This document shows, piece after piece, positions 46,116 through 58,673 of a stretch of 64,000 nucleotides of DNA. The stretch's first letter is position 1. Each line of letters opens with the position of its first letter. The notes under the pieces were generated by a model. It worked only from the letters and a program-made list of their open reading frames with translations, ran no database searches and was not told the origin of the DNA. This DNA is from Anastatus disparis (lineage: Eukaryota; Arthropoda; Insecta; Hymenoptera; Eupelmidae), in contig JAFFSR010000015.1 of assembly GCA_017163975.1 (NCBI GenBank), positions 1,742,501 through 1,806,500 of the forward strand, given 5' to 3'. The translations under genes were made by a program, and so were the position numbers.

Positions 46116-46461
46116 TGCCGATGATCATACAAAACCTGGTGCGCATTGGGTGGCCATGCATATCGATAAAAATGGATAAGGAACGTATTTCGATGGTTAT
46201 TGTTTCCCACCAGTCTCAAAATACCATCTTGAAAGACTCAGAAAAAACTGTAAAGTTTTTCGATGGAGCACCAAGAAATTGCAAAGCATCGATTCGACGT
46301 GTTGCGGCCAGTATACTATTATGTTTCTATATTATATGTGTAGCGGTGTTAGTTTACGCACGTTTTGTAGCTTCTTTTCAAATAGCACGAAAAAAAATGA
46401 TAAAATAGCTGAAAATTTTTATAAAATAATTTTAAATAAAATTAAACGCAAAAAGATGTAA
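46000..46461 (+). pseudogene. Adenain-like cysteine protease, one in-frame stop
   Basis: Maturation protease related to adenovirus endopeptidase. The preferred start is ATG 46000 (MNTSQIMRAL), a typical beginning; an in-frame ATG at 45985 is possible. The catalytic elements are present in one frame: His in GAHWVAMH (about 46144), acidic residue in YFDGYC (about 46190) and Cys in CCGQYTIMFL (about 46300). A TAA at 46177-46179 between the His and the acidic residue interrupts the frame. The C-terminus is Lys-rich and ends at 46459-46461. Without readthrough no active enzyme can form. Confidence 0.85.
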
Positions 46462-46469
46462 ACCGGCGA

Positions 46470-46900
46470 CCACATTTGCCAGAGAACGTTCTCGAGGTTC
46501 AGGGTTTTGTAATCAAACATGTACTCCTAGGTTAAGTTACTTATAATAATATCGTAATTAAATGTATGTTTTAGATTTAAGTATAATCAATGTCAATTTT
46601 TGGAATTTTCCCCCCTCCCAGCCTACTCATCTATAATAGTATATATTTTCTCATGAACACCTGGTCTACAGATACCATTTTATCTATATATATTTTCCAG
46701 AGAACATCTGGTCGACGAGTACCAACTTATCTACCCTCCCCCTATATGATAATGGTTTATATATATATATATATATATATTTTTCCCCCTAAGTGCAGCT
46801 GGTATACGGGTATTATTTCATTATAAAAGTATTTACTCCCTCTACATTCTGATTTGTTATATGCGCGGTAGAGTGAAATGTTCTTTTCTGACTTTCAGTA
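46470..46900. other. Polinton spacer with (TA)n tract
   Basis: Contains two similar blocks (about 46600-46680 and 46690-46810), each with CCCCC(T/C)-rich and ...ATCTGGTCnACnGnTACCA-like stretches, and a (TA)n run at 46758-46780. No gene. Confidence 0.5.
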
Positions 46901-46908
46901 AGAGTTTA

Positions 46909-47581
46909 GCTTCGGACAGAGCAACACGTAAAAATATCTCGTTGTGAATTAAGTGGGCCGGTAAAACCGGAGTTGCCGAACCTTTTATTATCCACTACCT
47001 CCGCGCTCAATAAGTCTAACTCGAAGAGAATTTGTGTTGGTCTTGAATATAGTGGTGGATATTATCACGAAGTTATTAAACTAGTTTCTTCAGGTGGCTC
47101 ACACAAAAGTGTCTCTCTCGATCGTCGTAGCTGCGATATTCTTAAAGATCAATTTGACGCCATAACAGCTTATTTTCACAATTCTTATTCTTTTTATCAA
47201 GATTTCGGAAGACTAACTAAACTGTTTCTAACCAATCATGATTTGAATTTCACCACATCGTATGGCACCAGATCTATCAGCATTGATGAAAGACCACAAC
47301 CAAACGAGATTCACGACCCTTAGGAAGAAGAAGAAACGCTTGGGCAATCGCTTTGCAAAAAGAGAAAAACTTTTAATCATCCACCAGGTATAGTCATGCA
47401 ACAGTCAACATTCGAAGGTCTTCGTCAGCAAAGCGCCTTGGTCGATTTTCTTCTCAACGATTTAAGCGAGCGTGTCGGTAAGGTCAACCATACTACTGAT
47501 CATATTCTAGACTTTTTAAAAAATAAACTCGGACAAGAAGGACTGGACAATGCAAAAGTAATTCTTAATGACTTTAAATAA
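46909..47581 (+). pseudogene. Possible PC4-like single-strand DNA-binding protein, one in-frame stop
   Basis: The open frame begins after TAG near 46906 without a usable ATG. TTTCAG at about 46895-46900 could be an acceptor from an unseen 5' exon. The block RICVGLEYSGGYYHEVIKLV through SLDRRSCDILKDQFDAITAYF has the shape of a PC4-type fold (beta hairpins, then 'SLxxxxWxxLKxxxxxI' helix). A TAG at 47321-47323 is followed in the same frame by a Glu-rich stretch, KKRKTFNH and a C-terminal helical block (47396-47581). Similar proteins occur near the right end of insect Polintons. The DNA-binding role is an inference from pattern only. Confidence 0.5.
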
Positions 47582-47880
47582 TTTAAACAATACTATTCTA
47601 TTCTTAATAACGAATTAGAAGGTTATTTCATGAAAAATATGGTAGACGATACAGATCATTATAAAAGTTTATATTTAAAATTTGTTTTACATGAAATTTT
47701 CGCATTTAGTTTACCTATGATTGCAAAAGATTTACGAGATATAATGATTCCTGTATAAAAATATTTGTATTTAAAATTTGTTCAATCTGAATTTGCGTTA
47801 TATAACGCGATACCTGTATAAAAATATGTGTTAATATCAATAAATTGCTTTAACGCTATAATTGACTTCATTTTTTTGAC

Positions 47881-47888
47881 TATAAATA
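47881..47888 (+). promoter_or_regulatory. TATA box upstream of the first MGQ ORF
   Basis: TATAAATA at 47881-47888 lies 57 bases before the ATG at 47945. The intervening leader is C/T-rich (CACCCTTTCCAATCATCC). Fits a core promoter for the short ORF that follows. Confidence 0.45.
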
Positions 47889-47944
47889 CAATCACCCTTT
47901 CCAATCATCCTTCATTTATTATATAAGAATTGCTCGAAACAGAC

Positions 47945-48096
47945 ATGGGACAATGTGCAGGTAAGATTGAATAAAGAGAGAACGATACAAAGAATATTAT
48001 AAAAAAGAAACGGGAAAATTAGAACGTTTTCAAAGGTGTAGCAAAAAAGACAATACTCTTAAAAATATTAATTTAAATAATAACTTTTTGCAATAA
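47945..48096 (+). pseudogene. Short MGQ ORF 1 (possible myristoylated protein), frameshifted
   Basis: ATG 47945 opens MGQCAGKIE and stops at 47972-47974. One frame over, an open stretch continues with RYKEYYKKETGKLERF to TAA 48094-48096, so a single frameshift near 47965 probably broke a ~50-residue protein. MG at positions 1-2 followed by small and polar residues fits an N-myristoylation signal, and the Cys could be palmitoylated (inference). GCAGGTAAGA could also be a splice donor. A TATA box precedes it. Confidence 0.4.
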
Positions 48097-48149
48097 ATAC
48101 TTTTCACGCAAAGTCTCTTATCATATTTGTCTAACGCATACTTAACACG

Positions 48150-48311
48150 ATGGGTCAACAGAGCTCCAGCAACGCCAAAACACCTTTATTACAGCCTGAC
48201 GAAAAGAAAAAGAAAGAAAATTAACCATCATCTACCTGGAAACAATATTCTGAAAAATTTTTAACCAATACTTACTCTATTCCTGAAAGAAAAGGATACA
48301 AAAAATTTTAA
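48150..48311 (+). pseudogene. Short MGQ ORF 2 (possible myristoylated protein), one in-frame stop
   Basis: ATG 48150 opens MGQQSSSNAKTPLLQPD, then a run of Lys, and stops at TAA 48222-48224. The same frame then stays open (STWKQYSEKFLTNTYSIP) to TAA 48309-48311 inside the right TIR. Myristoylation-type MGxxxS start plus a basic patch is a classic membrane-targeting pair, and the layout resembles the ORF 200 bases upstream. Family unknown. The reading into the TIR is unusual. Confidence 0.42.
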
Positions 48312-48629
48312 AAAATTTCTATTTATATATACATACGGTTCTTTTCAGGACCAAGAAAATATTCTTACACGTAGGAAATAACAATTGTTCTTACTATACC
48401 TTTGCATATATGTTACAACAGCCCCGGGAGAAATATGGGAGATAGCGAGGGGAGACAGGTGGTGGAGAAATCGATAAAGGGTTACTCTATACCACCCCTT
48501 GTACGCTATACCCAGACAGGGGAGGAAGACGGGGGGAGAAAAAATCGTCTCGCTATACCACCCTCGGAGGGAGGAGAGGGGGGAGGGGGGGAAATCGATA
48601 TGTCTCGCTATAGCGCCCCATATACTAGT
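48287..48629 (-). repeat. Right Polinton TIR
   Basis: Inverted match to 29031-29466. The match includes CTGTTGTAACAT, AGTAAGAACAATTGTTATTT and GGTCCTGAAAAG in order. It is shorter than the left TIR by about 90 bases, accounted for by fewer copies of the GGTGGTATAGCGAGAC unit. Confidence 0.9.
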
Positions 48630-48635
48630 CATGTT

Positions 48636-49640
48636 GCTTTATTTGGCTAGGGTTTTAAAATATTATAATAAAATTAAAAATTTTCAATTAAATCATGACG
48701 TGGAAAGCGACTTGATATAGGTCCGCGCATATCAAAGGAAACCAAAGTCTGACTCTCACGCAGCGCTAGAAAACACGCGGTCAAACTCGAAGATCGCCAA
48801 CTAAGCGCGACGCTGCGTGAAGAAATTTGTGCGTGTGCAGCGACGATTAATAAGTTATTAATTTAATTCATTCCTCCCCGTTACATTACAATATACATAG
48901 ATTATTTTTTTTTTAATTATGCAAAAGTAGCTTAGTATTTGATATTTACTCGTAATAAGCATGTGGATTAGCTAAAAGTAGGCTATTTTCGATTTTAAAC
49001 TGGAAGTCTAAATCATTATCTCACCTCAGCAAATTTTAACCAAATTATTTTTTTCATTATTCAGTTCTCTAATTTCTTTTTCACCTATATTTTATGAAAT
49101 CATTTTAGGGAATGTTAAATACCGGAATTCCGATTTTTGAAACTTTTTATTTCTAATCCAAAATTTTTTAAAATATTTCAATATTACAGCCTTTCATTTT
49201 AATTAATAAAGAGCTTAATATAAAAATATTTACTGAATATCTCATATAACTTAATTTTAATATTATTGAATAGAGCGCTTGTTATATATATTTATATATT
49301 AAAAAATAGATCCACTTCTTTATTCTATTTCACTTTAACTACAAATATAACTTTTTATATGGAAAAGATGGAATATTTTCATTGTATATATTGCATTGAG
49401 TTCATCATTAATGTTTATAATTATTTTTAATAATTCAAAATATATTTCCCTTATTTATTATTTCTTCGATGTATCCTACGATAAAGCTCTTAAATTAATT
49501 CTATTTACATAATTAAAAAAAAATGATTCATATATTTGATTATTATTAATACATTATCAGCTATTTGATTCATTTTATTCATGACTTATATCCAATATTA
49601 AATATATTTTTCAAAAACTTATTTACACTAAAATATATTA
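48636..49640. other. Intergenic, no gene seen
   Basis: Begins with a less AT-rich segment (48720-48860) containing near-palindromic CGCAGCGCTAG / GCGACGCTGCGTG words, then becomes AT-rich. No coding region supported. Confidence 0.5.
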
Positions 49641-49644
49641 AAAA

Positions 49645-51397
<1,753 letters not shown>

Positions 51398-51628
51398 ATA
51401 TATTATAAAACAATATTAGCTAAAGTGGTTTTTAGGGCTCCTGGCGAGGGTTCCCATTAACAAAAAAAACCTAACGTGCCATAACGATACCTCTATATTT
51501 CACACTTTTTACTTTTTCTTGAATCATCAAGTATAATTAAAATTTATTAAATTATATAAACCAAGAGGCGACCAGGGGGCGACCAGGGAGCGACCAAGGG
51601 GGGCTAGATCTTAATTTTTCTAACAACT
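51398..51628. other. Intergenic, no gene seen
   Basis: Holds a short three-fold GGCGACCAGGG-type repeat at about 51565-51600. Confidence 0.5.
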
Positions 51629-52932
51629 ATATATATATATATGGGACGTTTCACGTCAACTCACCTAACAAAAAAATAGAATTCGTCTAAAATCTGTGAA
51701 AATGTTCTATTTGATACCCAAAATATACAAAAAAAATTTTAGAGGTCAAAGGGATCAGGATTTAAACGTGATGGAATTTTTCGAATTTTACAAATTTTTT
51801 GCTAAATAAATATTTTAATGAATTTTATCCTCAAAAAGTATCAATTTTTCGTTAAAACTTGATAGAATACTTGTTCTTGGAAATTAGATGTAGAATTCAC
51901 CTGAATTTTTGCAAATTATAATATACTGATTTTTATGCTTACTTGATCGATTTAAACATACTATTTAGTATATCTAAAAATCGAGCAGGTTAAATTGGCT
52001 TTCTAAAGTCTTATTTTTTTCGTTTTTTTATGAAGAAAAAATATACGAAGCCTCCAGTTGGGCAGCCTTTTCAAAGTTACTTAAGTCTGAATAAATCGTT
52101 ATTTTGGATCAATGATGAGATTCGTGATTTTTTTTCTGAAAAAGTATTGATTTTTGGGACAAATGTATAAAAATGTTTTTAATTGGAAATTGTATGTAAA
52201 ATGTATGTAAATTTTTGTAAACCATTATTTGCTAAACATCACAAATTATAAATGAAATTTTGAAATTTTAAAATTTATTTTTTGTTAAATTATTAGTATA
52301 TATGGTTCATAATGTCTTAAATTACAATTTGTAAAAATATGTTCATATTCTACACATGATTTCCAATAAAAAACATTGTCATACATTTGTCCCAAAAATC
52401 AATACTTTTTCAGAAAAAAAATCACGAATCTCATCATTGATCCAAAATAACGATTTTTCAGACATTTTTACGCAATTAAGTAACTTTGAGTAGGCTGCCC
52501 AACTGGAGGCTTCGTATATTTTTTCCTTATAAAAAAACAAAAAAAATAAGACTTTAAAAAGCCAATTTAACCTGCTCGATTTTTAGATATACTAAATAGT
52601 ATGTTTAAATCGATCAAGTAAGCATAAAAATCAGTATATTATAATTTGCAAAAATTCAGGTGAATTCTACATCTGATTTCCAAGAACAAGTATTATATTA
52701 AGTTTTAACGAAAAATTGATAGTTTTTGAGGAAAAAATTCATTAAAATATTTATTTAGCAAAAAATTTGTAAAATTCGAAAAATTCCATCACGTTTAAAT
52801 CCTGACCGCTTTGACCTGGACCTCTAAAATTTTTTTTGTATATTTTGGGTATCAAATAGAACATTTTCACAGATTTTCGACGAATTCTATTTTTTTGTTA
52901 GGTGAGTTGACGTGAAACGTCCCATATATATG
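51629..52932. mobile_element. 1.3-kb near-perfect palindromic element
   Basis: The ends are TATATGGGACGTTTCACGTC and GACGTGAAACGTCCCATATA. Arms of about 600 bp pair almost completely, with a short loop near 52250-52300. The terminal word GGGACGTTTCACGTCAACT resembles the repeated core in the arms of the 11.8-kb hAT-type element, and a rearranged relative lies at 845-1215. No coding capacity; the target duplication is hidden by flanking TA repeats. Confidence 0.82.
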
Positions 52933-52937
52933 TATAT

Positions 52938-53175
52938 AAAACCGGTCTTTTGAATGCGCGATACCCCGCGCTCATCAGTACTGATTTCAGGTCGTATCCA
53001 GCGCGTGTCGAGGTGTGTGTCAGTCTCACATTGTTACCCCCTCCCTTCCATTACCGTTTGTATTATAGAAATTGGTCTTTTGAATGCGGCATTCAAAAGA
53101 CTGGTCCCGCGCAAAAAATATACACGAGTCCATAGCAGCAAACTGTAGCGCGCATTCAAAAGACCGGTTTTACTT
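52938..53175. mobile_element. ~235-bp MITE
   Basis: The inverted ends AAAACCGGTCTTTTGAATGC and GCATTCAAAAGACCGGTTTT bound it. The same GGTCTTTTGAATGC word also forms an internal hairpin at about 53069-53102. It is followed by a long (TA)n tract at 53187-53241. Confidence 0.8.
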
Positions 53176-53182
53176 ACTTATA

Positions 53183-53246
<64 letters not shown>

Positions 53247-54933
53247 GGCCCATTTTAATCTATGGACCGAAATTTCTTCAAAAGTACGCCATCCACAAAA
53301 AATGGTTTAGACATAAGTTGGTTAGGGCAGAGGGGGTCATTTAACATTACCATTAGTTTTGACCTTGGAGTCAATTTTGAAGGTCATTTCAAGGTCAAGA
53401 TGATTTTTTCAAATAGAAATCCCTATTTTTTAGTGCGGATTTGAAAAGAGCGGAAATTTTTGCGTTAAAAGTGTATCATGCAAAAATTGTTTTTGTGACC
53501 TTGGAAAGGTAAAAAATAAAGGTCACATGTCTAAAAAATCGATTTGACTTACTTTTTCGAAAATGACGTGATTTTCTGAATAACATTACTGTTTATGATG
53601 CTTCAGAAAGATCTATAAATAGTAAAAGTGTAAATTACTTTGATAAGTTTGACCTTGAGATCAATTTTCGAGGTTATTTAAAGGTCTATTTCTTAAATTT
53701 AAAAAGCTATATCACCATGAGTTTTGCACCTAGATAGCTGAAATTTAGCACAAATTCCTAACTTTTATAATACTAAAACATATCTCAAACAGGCCTGGGT
53801 GACCCATTTTAATCTATGGACCGAAATTTCTTCGAAAGTACGTCATCTACAATAAAATCGTTTATACATAAGTTGGTTGGGACAGAGAGGGCCATTTAAC
53901 GGTACCATTAGTTTTGACCTTGAAGTCAGTTTTGAAGGTCATTTCAAAGTCAGGATGGTTTTTTTTTATTTGGAACCCCTATTTTTTAGTGCGGATTTGA
54001 AGAGAGCGGAAAATTTTGCATCAAAAGTGTATCATACAAAAATTGTTTTTGTGACCTTAGAAAGGTAAAAAATAAAGGTCACATGTCTAAAAAATCGATT
54101 TGACGTACTTTTACGGAAAATTTTCTGGGTAATATTACTGTTTATGATGCTTCAGAAAGATCTATAAATAGTAAAAGTGTAAATTACTTTGATGAGATCA
54201 ATTTTCGAGGTTATATGAAGGTCAGAACACATTTTTTATTGATAAACCCCATTTCCAATTTCAATTTTTGTTTGTTGATATTAGGTTCTAAATAAATATT
54301 ACTTTGTACATGACCATAGAGATTTCGTGATTTTCCAACCTAACCTTTAAAAGGTCGTATCACGGTCAGTTAAGGACGTTTTTCTCAATTGTAGATTCTT
54401 ATTAAGTGGTGAGTGGCATTTTTTAATACGAAAAAAGTAAAACGAAAGTACTTTTATCTTACTTTCAGAGTTACCCGGAAACAACGACGTGGACGTAGTA
54501 AGTTTCATTTCCTTTGGGGTGCTTAAATTTGCCAAGTACTAATGTGCATATCTAAATGGATAGCTGCAAGAATTGTTATTATTAAAACATTTTAACAACG
54601 GAGATATGTCAAGGGAATATTAAAAATATTTTTTTTAAATTCCTTAGTTGCTTCAAGGTTTATGAACAAAACGTTCTAAGAAAGTTTTAAAAAAAATTGA
54701 TATATTTAACTTGTTAAAATAAGATCTTCAAGCTTTTGCAAAAAAAAATTTTATTATTGGTAAAATCTAATTGTATTAATTAGCTATGAACATTTTGTCT
54801 TCGATTTTGTTTTTATTGATACATAAATAAATAATAAAAAAAAATGAATCTAATAGTGGTGAACTTAGTATAAGCGGTCAGTTAGGATTCAAGCGATTTT
54901 GGAGTGTATTTTAAATAAACTTAAAACAAAAAA

Positions 54934-57038
54934 ACGCTGCCAAGTGCTTTGGCGGAATGCTTTCTCATAGAGCTCTTTGAGTTTCATTATTTTTTTTATA
55001 TTTATTGAAATGTGATTTTAATATAAAAAAATTGTCTAACATTAATATTTATTAATAAATTTGTACTTTAAAAGAACAATGACAACGAAATTCATTCTTC
55101 TTCTTCAAATATTTTTTCCATTTATTAAAAAACAATTTAATTTATAATATTTAATAATGATTATATTTAAATACTTAATTGAATGTAATAATACAAGTCA
55201 ACATCTAAATCAGTAGTACTATTATAAATTTTCAAGAGTTACTCAGAAATCAAAAGAAGTGATCAAAAAGCTACACTAAGAAAATTATTTTTTTCAAACT
55301 TGGTTTATAAAGACAGTATCAAATAACTTGTATACAAATTTTAGAGCAAATCTATCGAGTACTTTACGTAAAATGGAAGAAAACTGAAATATGAAAATTT
55401 TTAAAGAAAATTTATAAAATTTTCTAAAATGAAAACTACGCTAAGAAGATCGGTTTATAAAAGTTATACTTCTTTTAGCAGATGCAAATTATTCCCATGG
55501 AAATCACAAAGAAAATTCATCAATAAACTTACGTGAAATACAAAAAAAAAATTAAAAATCGAAAATTTTTTCAAATTCTTAAAATGGCTCTATAAAAAAA
55601 ATACACTATGAATACAATTTTTCAATAGCTTCCCGCCTAGTTATACAAAAACATAGATGGTATACAAAATTTGAAGCAAATCCATCAAGTAATTTTCGAG
55701 ATCTAACTAGTTAAATAAATAACATTTTTTTTTCAAAATTTCTTTTTCAAAATTTTAAAAATGCTCTAAAATTAAAACTACTCTATGAAAATCAATTTTT
55801 GAAAATTTCCCTTCTTATGGCAGTCGCAAATAATTTCCCTGCAATTTTTAGAACAAATCTATCGAGTACTTTACGTAGAATAAAAAAAAATAAGAAAAGA
55901 AGAATCGAAATTTTTTTTTAAATCTTTAAAATTCTCTAAAATTGTAACCACGCTAAGAAAATTAGTTTTCAAAAGCTTATTTTTTTCAAACAATAGCGAA
56001 TTAGTTGTATAAAAATTTTGGAGAAAATTTATAGTATAGTTAACGCAAAAAAGAAAATAAATGAAAAATAATTTTTTTGAAAATTTTCAAAGTGCTCTAA
56101 AATTAAAACTGCGCTGAGAAAATTAGTTTTCCAAAGCTTGTTTTCTTCAAACAGTAGCGAATTAATTGCATACAAATTTTCGAGCAAATCTATCAAATGG
56201 GTTTCGTAAAATAAAAAAAAATTAAAAATAAAAATTTTTAAAAAAATTTTTAAAATGCTCTAAAATTAAAAGTGCTTTAAGAAAATTAGTTTACAAAATT
56301 TTTTATACTTCTGGCAGTCAAAATTAAGTTTCATACAAATTTTCGAACAAATTCTTCGAGTAGTTTACGTAAAATACAAAAAAAATGAAAAAACGAAATT
56401 TTTTTAAAATTCTTAAAATGATTCTAAAAAAAAAACTACGCTAAGAAAACCAATTCTCAATAGCTTCCGCACCAGTTCATCAAAAAATTGAATTGTATGG
56501 AAAATTTCAAGTAAATCCATCGAGTAGTTTTTAAGATTTTATTGGCTTAATAAATAGAAACATTTTTTTTTAAATTTCAAAATGCTCTAAAATTAAAACT
56601 AAGCTAAGAAAATCAGGTTTTAAAAATTTATTTTATCCGGGCAATCACAAATAAATTCCATGCAAATTTTGAAGCAAATTCATCGAGTAGTAAACAATAA
56701 AAAACCAAAAAACGAAAAATCGAATTTTTTTTTTTTTTTTAAAACTTTAAAATGAAAACTACGCTAGAAGAACCAACTATCAATAGCTTCCCAGCAAGTA
56801 AGTCACAAAACTAAATTCCATGCAAAATTAGAAGCAAATCCATCGAGTAGTTCTCGAGATACAGTTTACTAACTGAATTCATACATCCACACACACACAC
56901 ACACACATACACATACATACAGACATTTTCTGGAAACCACTTTTTTCGACTCACCGAGTTCAAATATGTACAAATTAATGAAAAAATTGAAAAAAATTTT
57001 TTTTATCGATACAATGCTTTCTCTATGAGAAAGCAATT
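54934..57038. mobile_element. Repeat element of ~160-bp monomers with (CA)n, copy 2
   Basis: Same start (CGCTGCCAAGTGCTTTGGCG), monomers and end (ACAATGCTTTCTCTATGAGA) as 49645-51397. It has more monomers and a shorter (CA)n tract (56889-56915). It is inserted between the left end and the transposase of the DUF4817-type transposon, in the same orientation as copy 1. Confidence 0.82.
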
Positions 57039-57560
57039 AGCTAAACTAGCTACTGTAATGGAAAAATTGTTTGAATTTACGGCATATAAAAATCAGTCAA
57101 AACAAGGACTGTAAAATTTTGTCTTTCGTAAAATATAATAAATTAGAAAATTTACAGCAAATACACAAGTTTTTTTTAAAATCCGACGATTTTGAACGAA
57201 ACACCATACTAGAATTAAAAATAGAATAAAATATTTTTATGCATAAATATAATTTTGACTTTTTTACTTTAAAATAATAACGGGTTGGAGGGTCTGATTC
57301 AGCCTTCAAAACGTACTTGAAATGTTTTTTTTTTAATTTGTAGCCAAAATAAAATTTCCAGGTTCAATCGATTTTAATTGGATGGCCAAATTTAAATGTT
57401 TGCAAGTTAACTAGTTGTATCATTTATGTTAGTTTGATAATTGAAAAATATTAAGCTTATGTTAAACATTGATATTTTTGTAATACTAATTATTATTTAA
57501 ATTTTCCTTTGCCATTAAATTACTGTTGACACTTCTTGTACTTGATCCAAAAAAAATTTT
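57039..57560. other. Spacer inside transposon, no gene seen
   Basis: AT-rich. The 70-codon minus-strand frame at 57097-57309 is unconvincing. Confidence 0.45.
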
Positions 57561-57565
57561 GTAAT

Positions 57566-58673
57566 ATGGCTGATTATCCGCCAACAGAAATTGTTGATAT
57601 GATATTACTTTTAGGAGAATGACACAGCAATTACACCGCTGCATCAAGACTTTATGCTGAACGGTTTCCAGACAGAAGACATACTGAAATGACAACAAGA
57701 ACCTTAACTGAAATAGCTCGCCAAGGGCATCTTGTTCGCCAACGCCGACATCATAATTATGAAAATAACGATGTGCGAACATTCAAAATTCTTGCAGCTG
57801 TTCATTTAGATCCGCACATTAGTACTCGACAGATTGAAAGAGAAACGGGTATGCCGCAAAGTACAGTTTCTAGAATCTTAAGATTTTTAAATTTTCATGC
57901 TTACCATATTACTCTAACGCAAGCTTTGCACCCACGTCATTTTTTAGCGCAAATAAATTTCTGCCAATGGGCTTTGCGAATAATACAAAATGATCCCCAT
58001 TTTTTCGATGTGTACTTCTCTCTGATGAAACTAAGTTTTACAGTGACGGGTAGCTAAACAAACATAACTGTCACTATTGGTCGTACGGAAATCCTTACTA
58101 ATTCAGAGTTGTAGACCATCAAAATCGATAGAGTCTGATGGTCTGGTGCAGAATCGTAAACGGGTATTTGATTGGACTATACTTTTTTTGATCAAAATGT
58201 CGACAGGTTTAGCTACTTAGTATTTATAAGGGATCACTTACCTGGTCTGTTGGAAAATGTTGACTGGCAACACGACAAAGAATGTGGCTTCAACAAGATG
58301 GTGCTGCGCCTCATTTTGCACTTATCGTACGGAAGTTTTTAAATGACCGTTATCATGGCAAGTGGACTGGACGGGGAGGCCCAATTGAATGGCTTGCTTG
58401 CTCACCAGATCTCACGTCACCCGACTTTTTTTGTGGGGGTACGTGAAAAATATTATTTTTGCACAACGGCCAACAACGAGAGAGGATATGATGGAACGAA
58501 TCCGAACAGCTTTAGCAGCCATTACTCGAGAAACATTGCTCAGGACTGTGGACAGTTTTGAAAGACATACGCATGTGTCTTCAAGCCAACGGAGAAAACT
58601 TCGAACAATTTATCCATGGCTAATCGCAGCTATAGTGAGAGGCAACGGGATTCACGATAATCTAGCACCCTAA
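57566..58673 (+). pseudogene. DUF4817-type transposase (Tc1/mariner-like DDE_3), decayed
   Basis: ATG 57566 opens MADYPPTEIVDMI, the usual DUF4817 start. A TGA falls at codon 19 (57620-57622). The helix-turn-helix part follows (TAASRLYAERFPDRRH, then PHISTRQIERETGMPQSTVS). A frameshift near 58020 spoils the region of the first catalytic Asp. Later blocks QQDGAAPHFAL (about 58288) and SPDFFLWG (about 58420) carry the other DDE positions in changing frames. The C-terminus ends at 58671-58673. Several stops and shifts show a dead gene. The full-length form would be about 370 codons. Confidence 0.85.

Larger units (their letters stand above)
29025..48635. mobile_element. Maverick/Polinton element (19.6 kb) with TIRs and 6-bp TSD
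   Basis: The element is 29031-48629 (19599 bp), flanked by CATGTT direct repeats at 29025-29030 and 48630-48635. The ends are AATAGTATATGGGGCGC and the inverted equivalent, with one mismatch in the first 17 bases. Polintons are 15-20 kb, have a 6-bp duplication and long TIRs, and encode protein-primed DNA polymerase B, an rve integrase, packaging ATPase, adenain-like protease and two capsid proteins. All six are present here, on the plus strand, in 34.6-46.5 kb. Most are broken by single stops or frameshifts and the polymerase lacks a core motif, so this is a defective copy. Two MITEs sit inside it. Confidence 0.96.
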
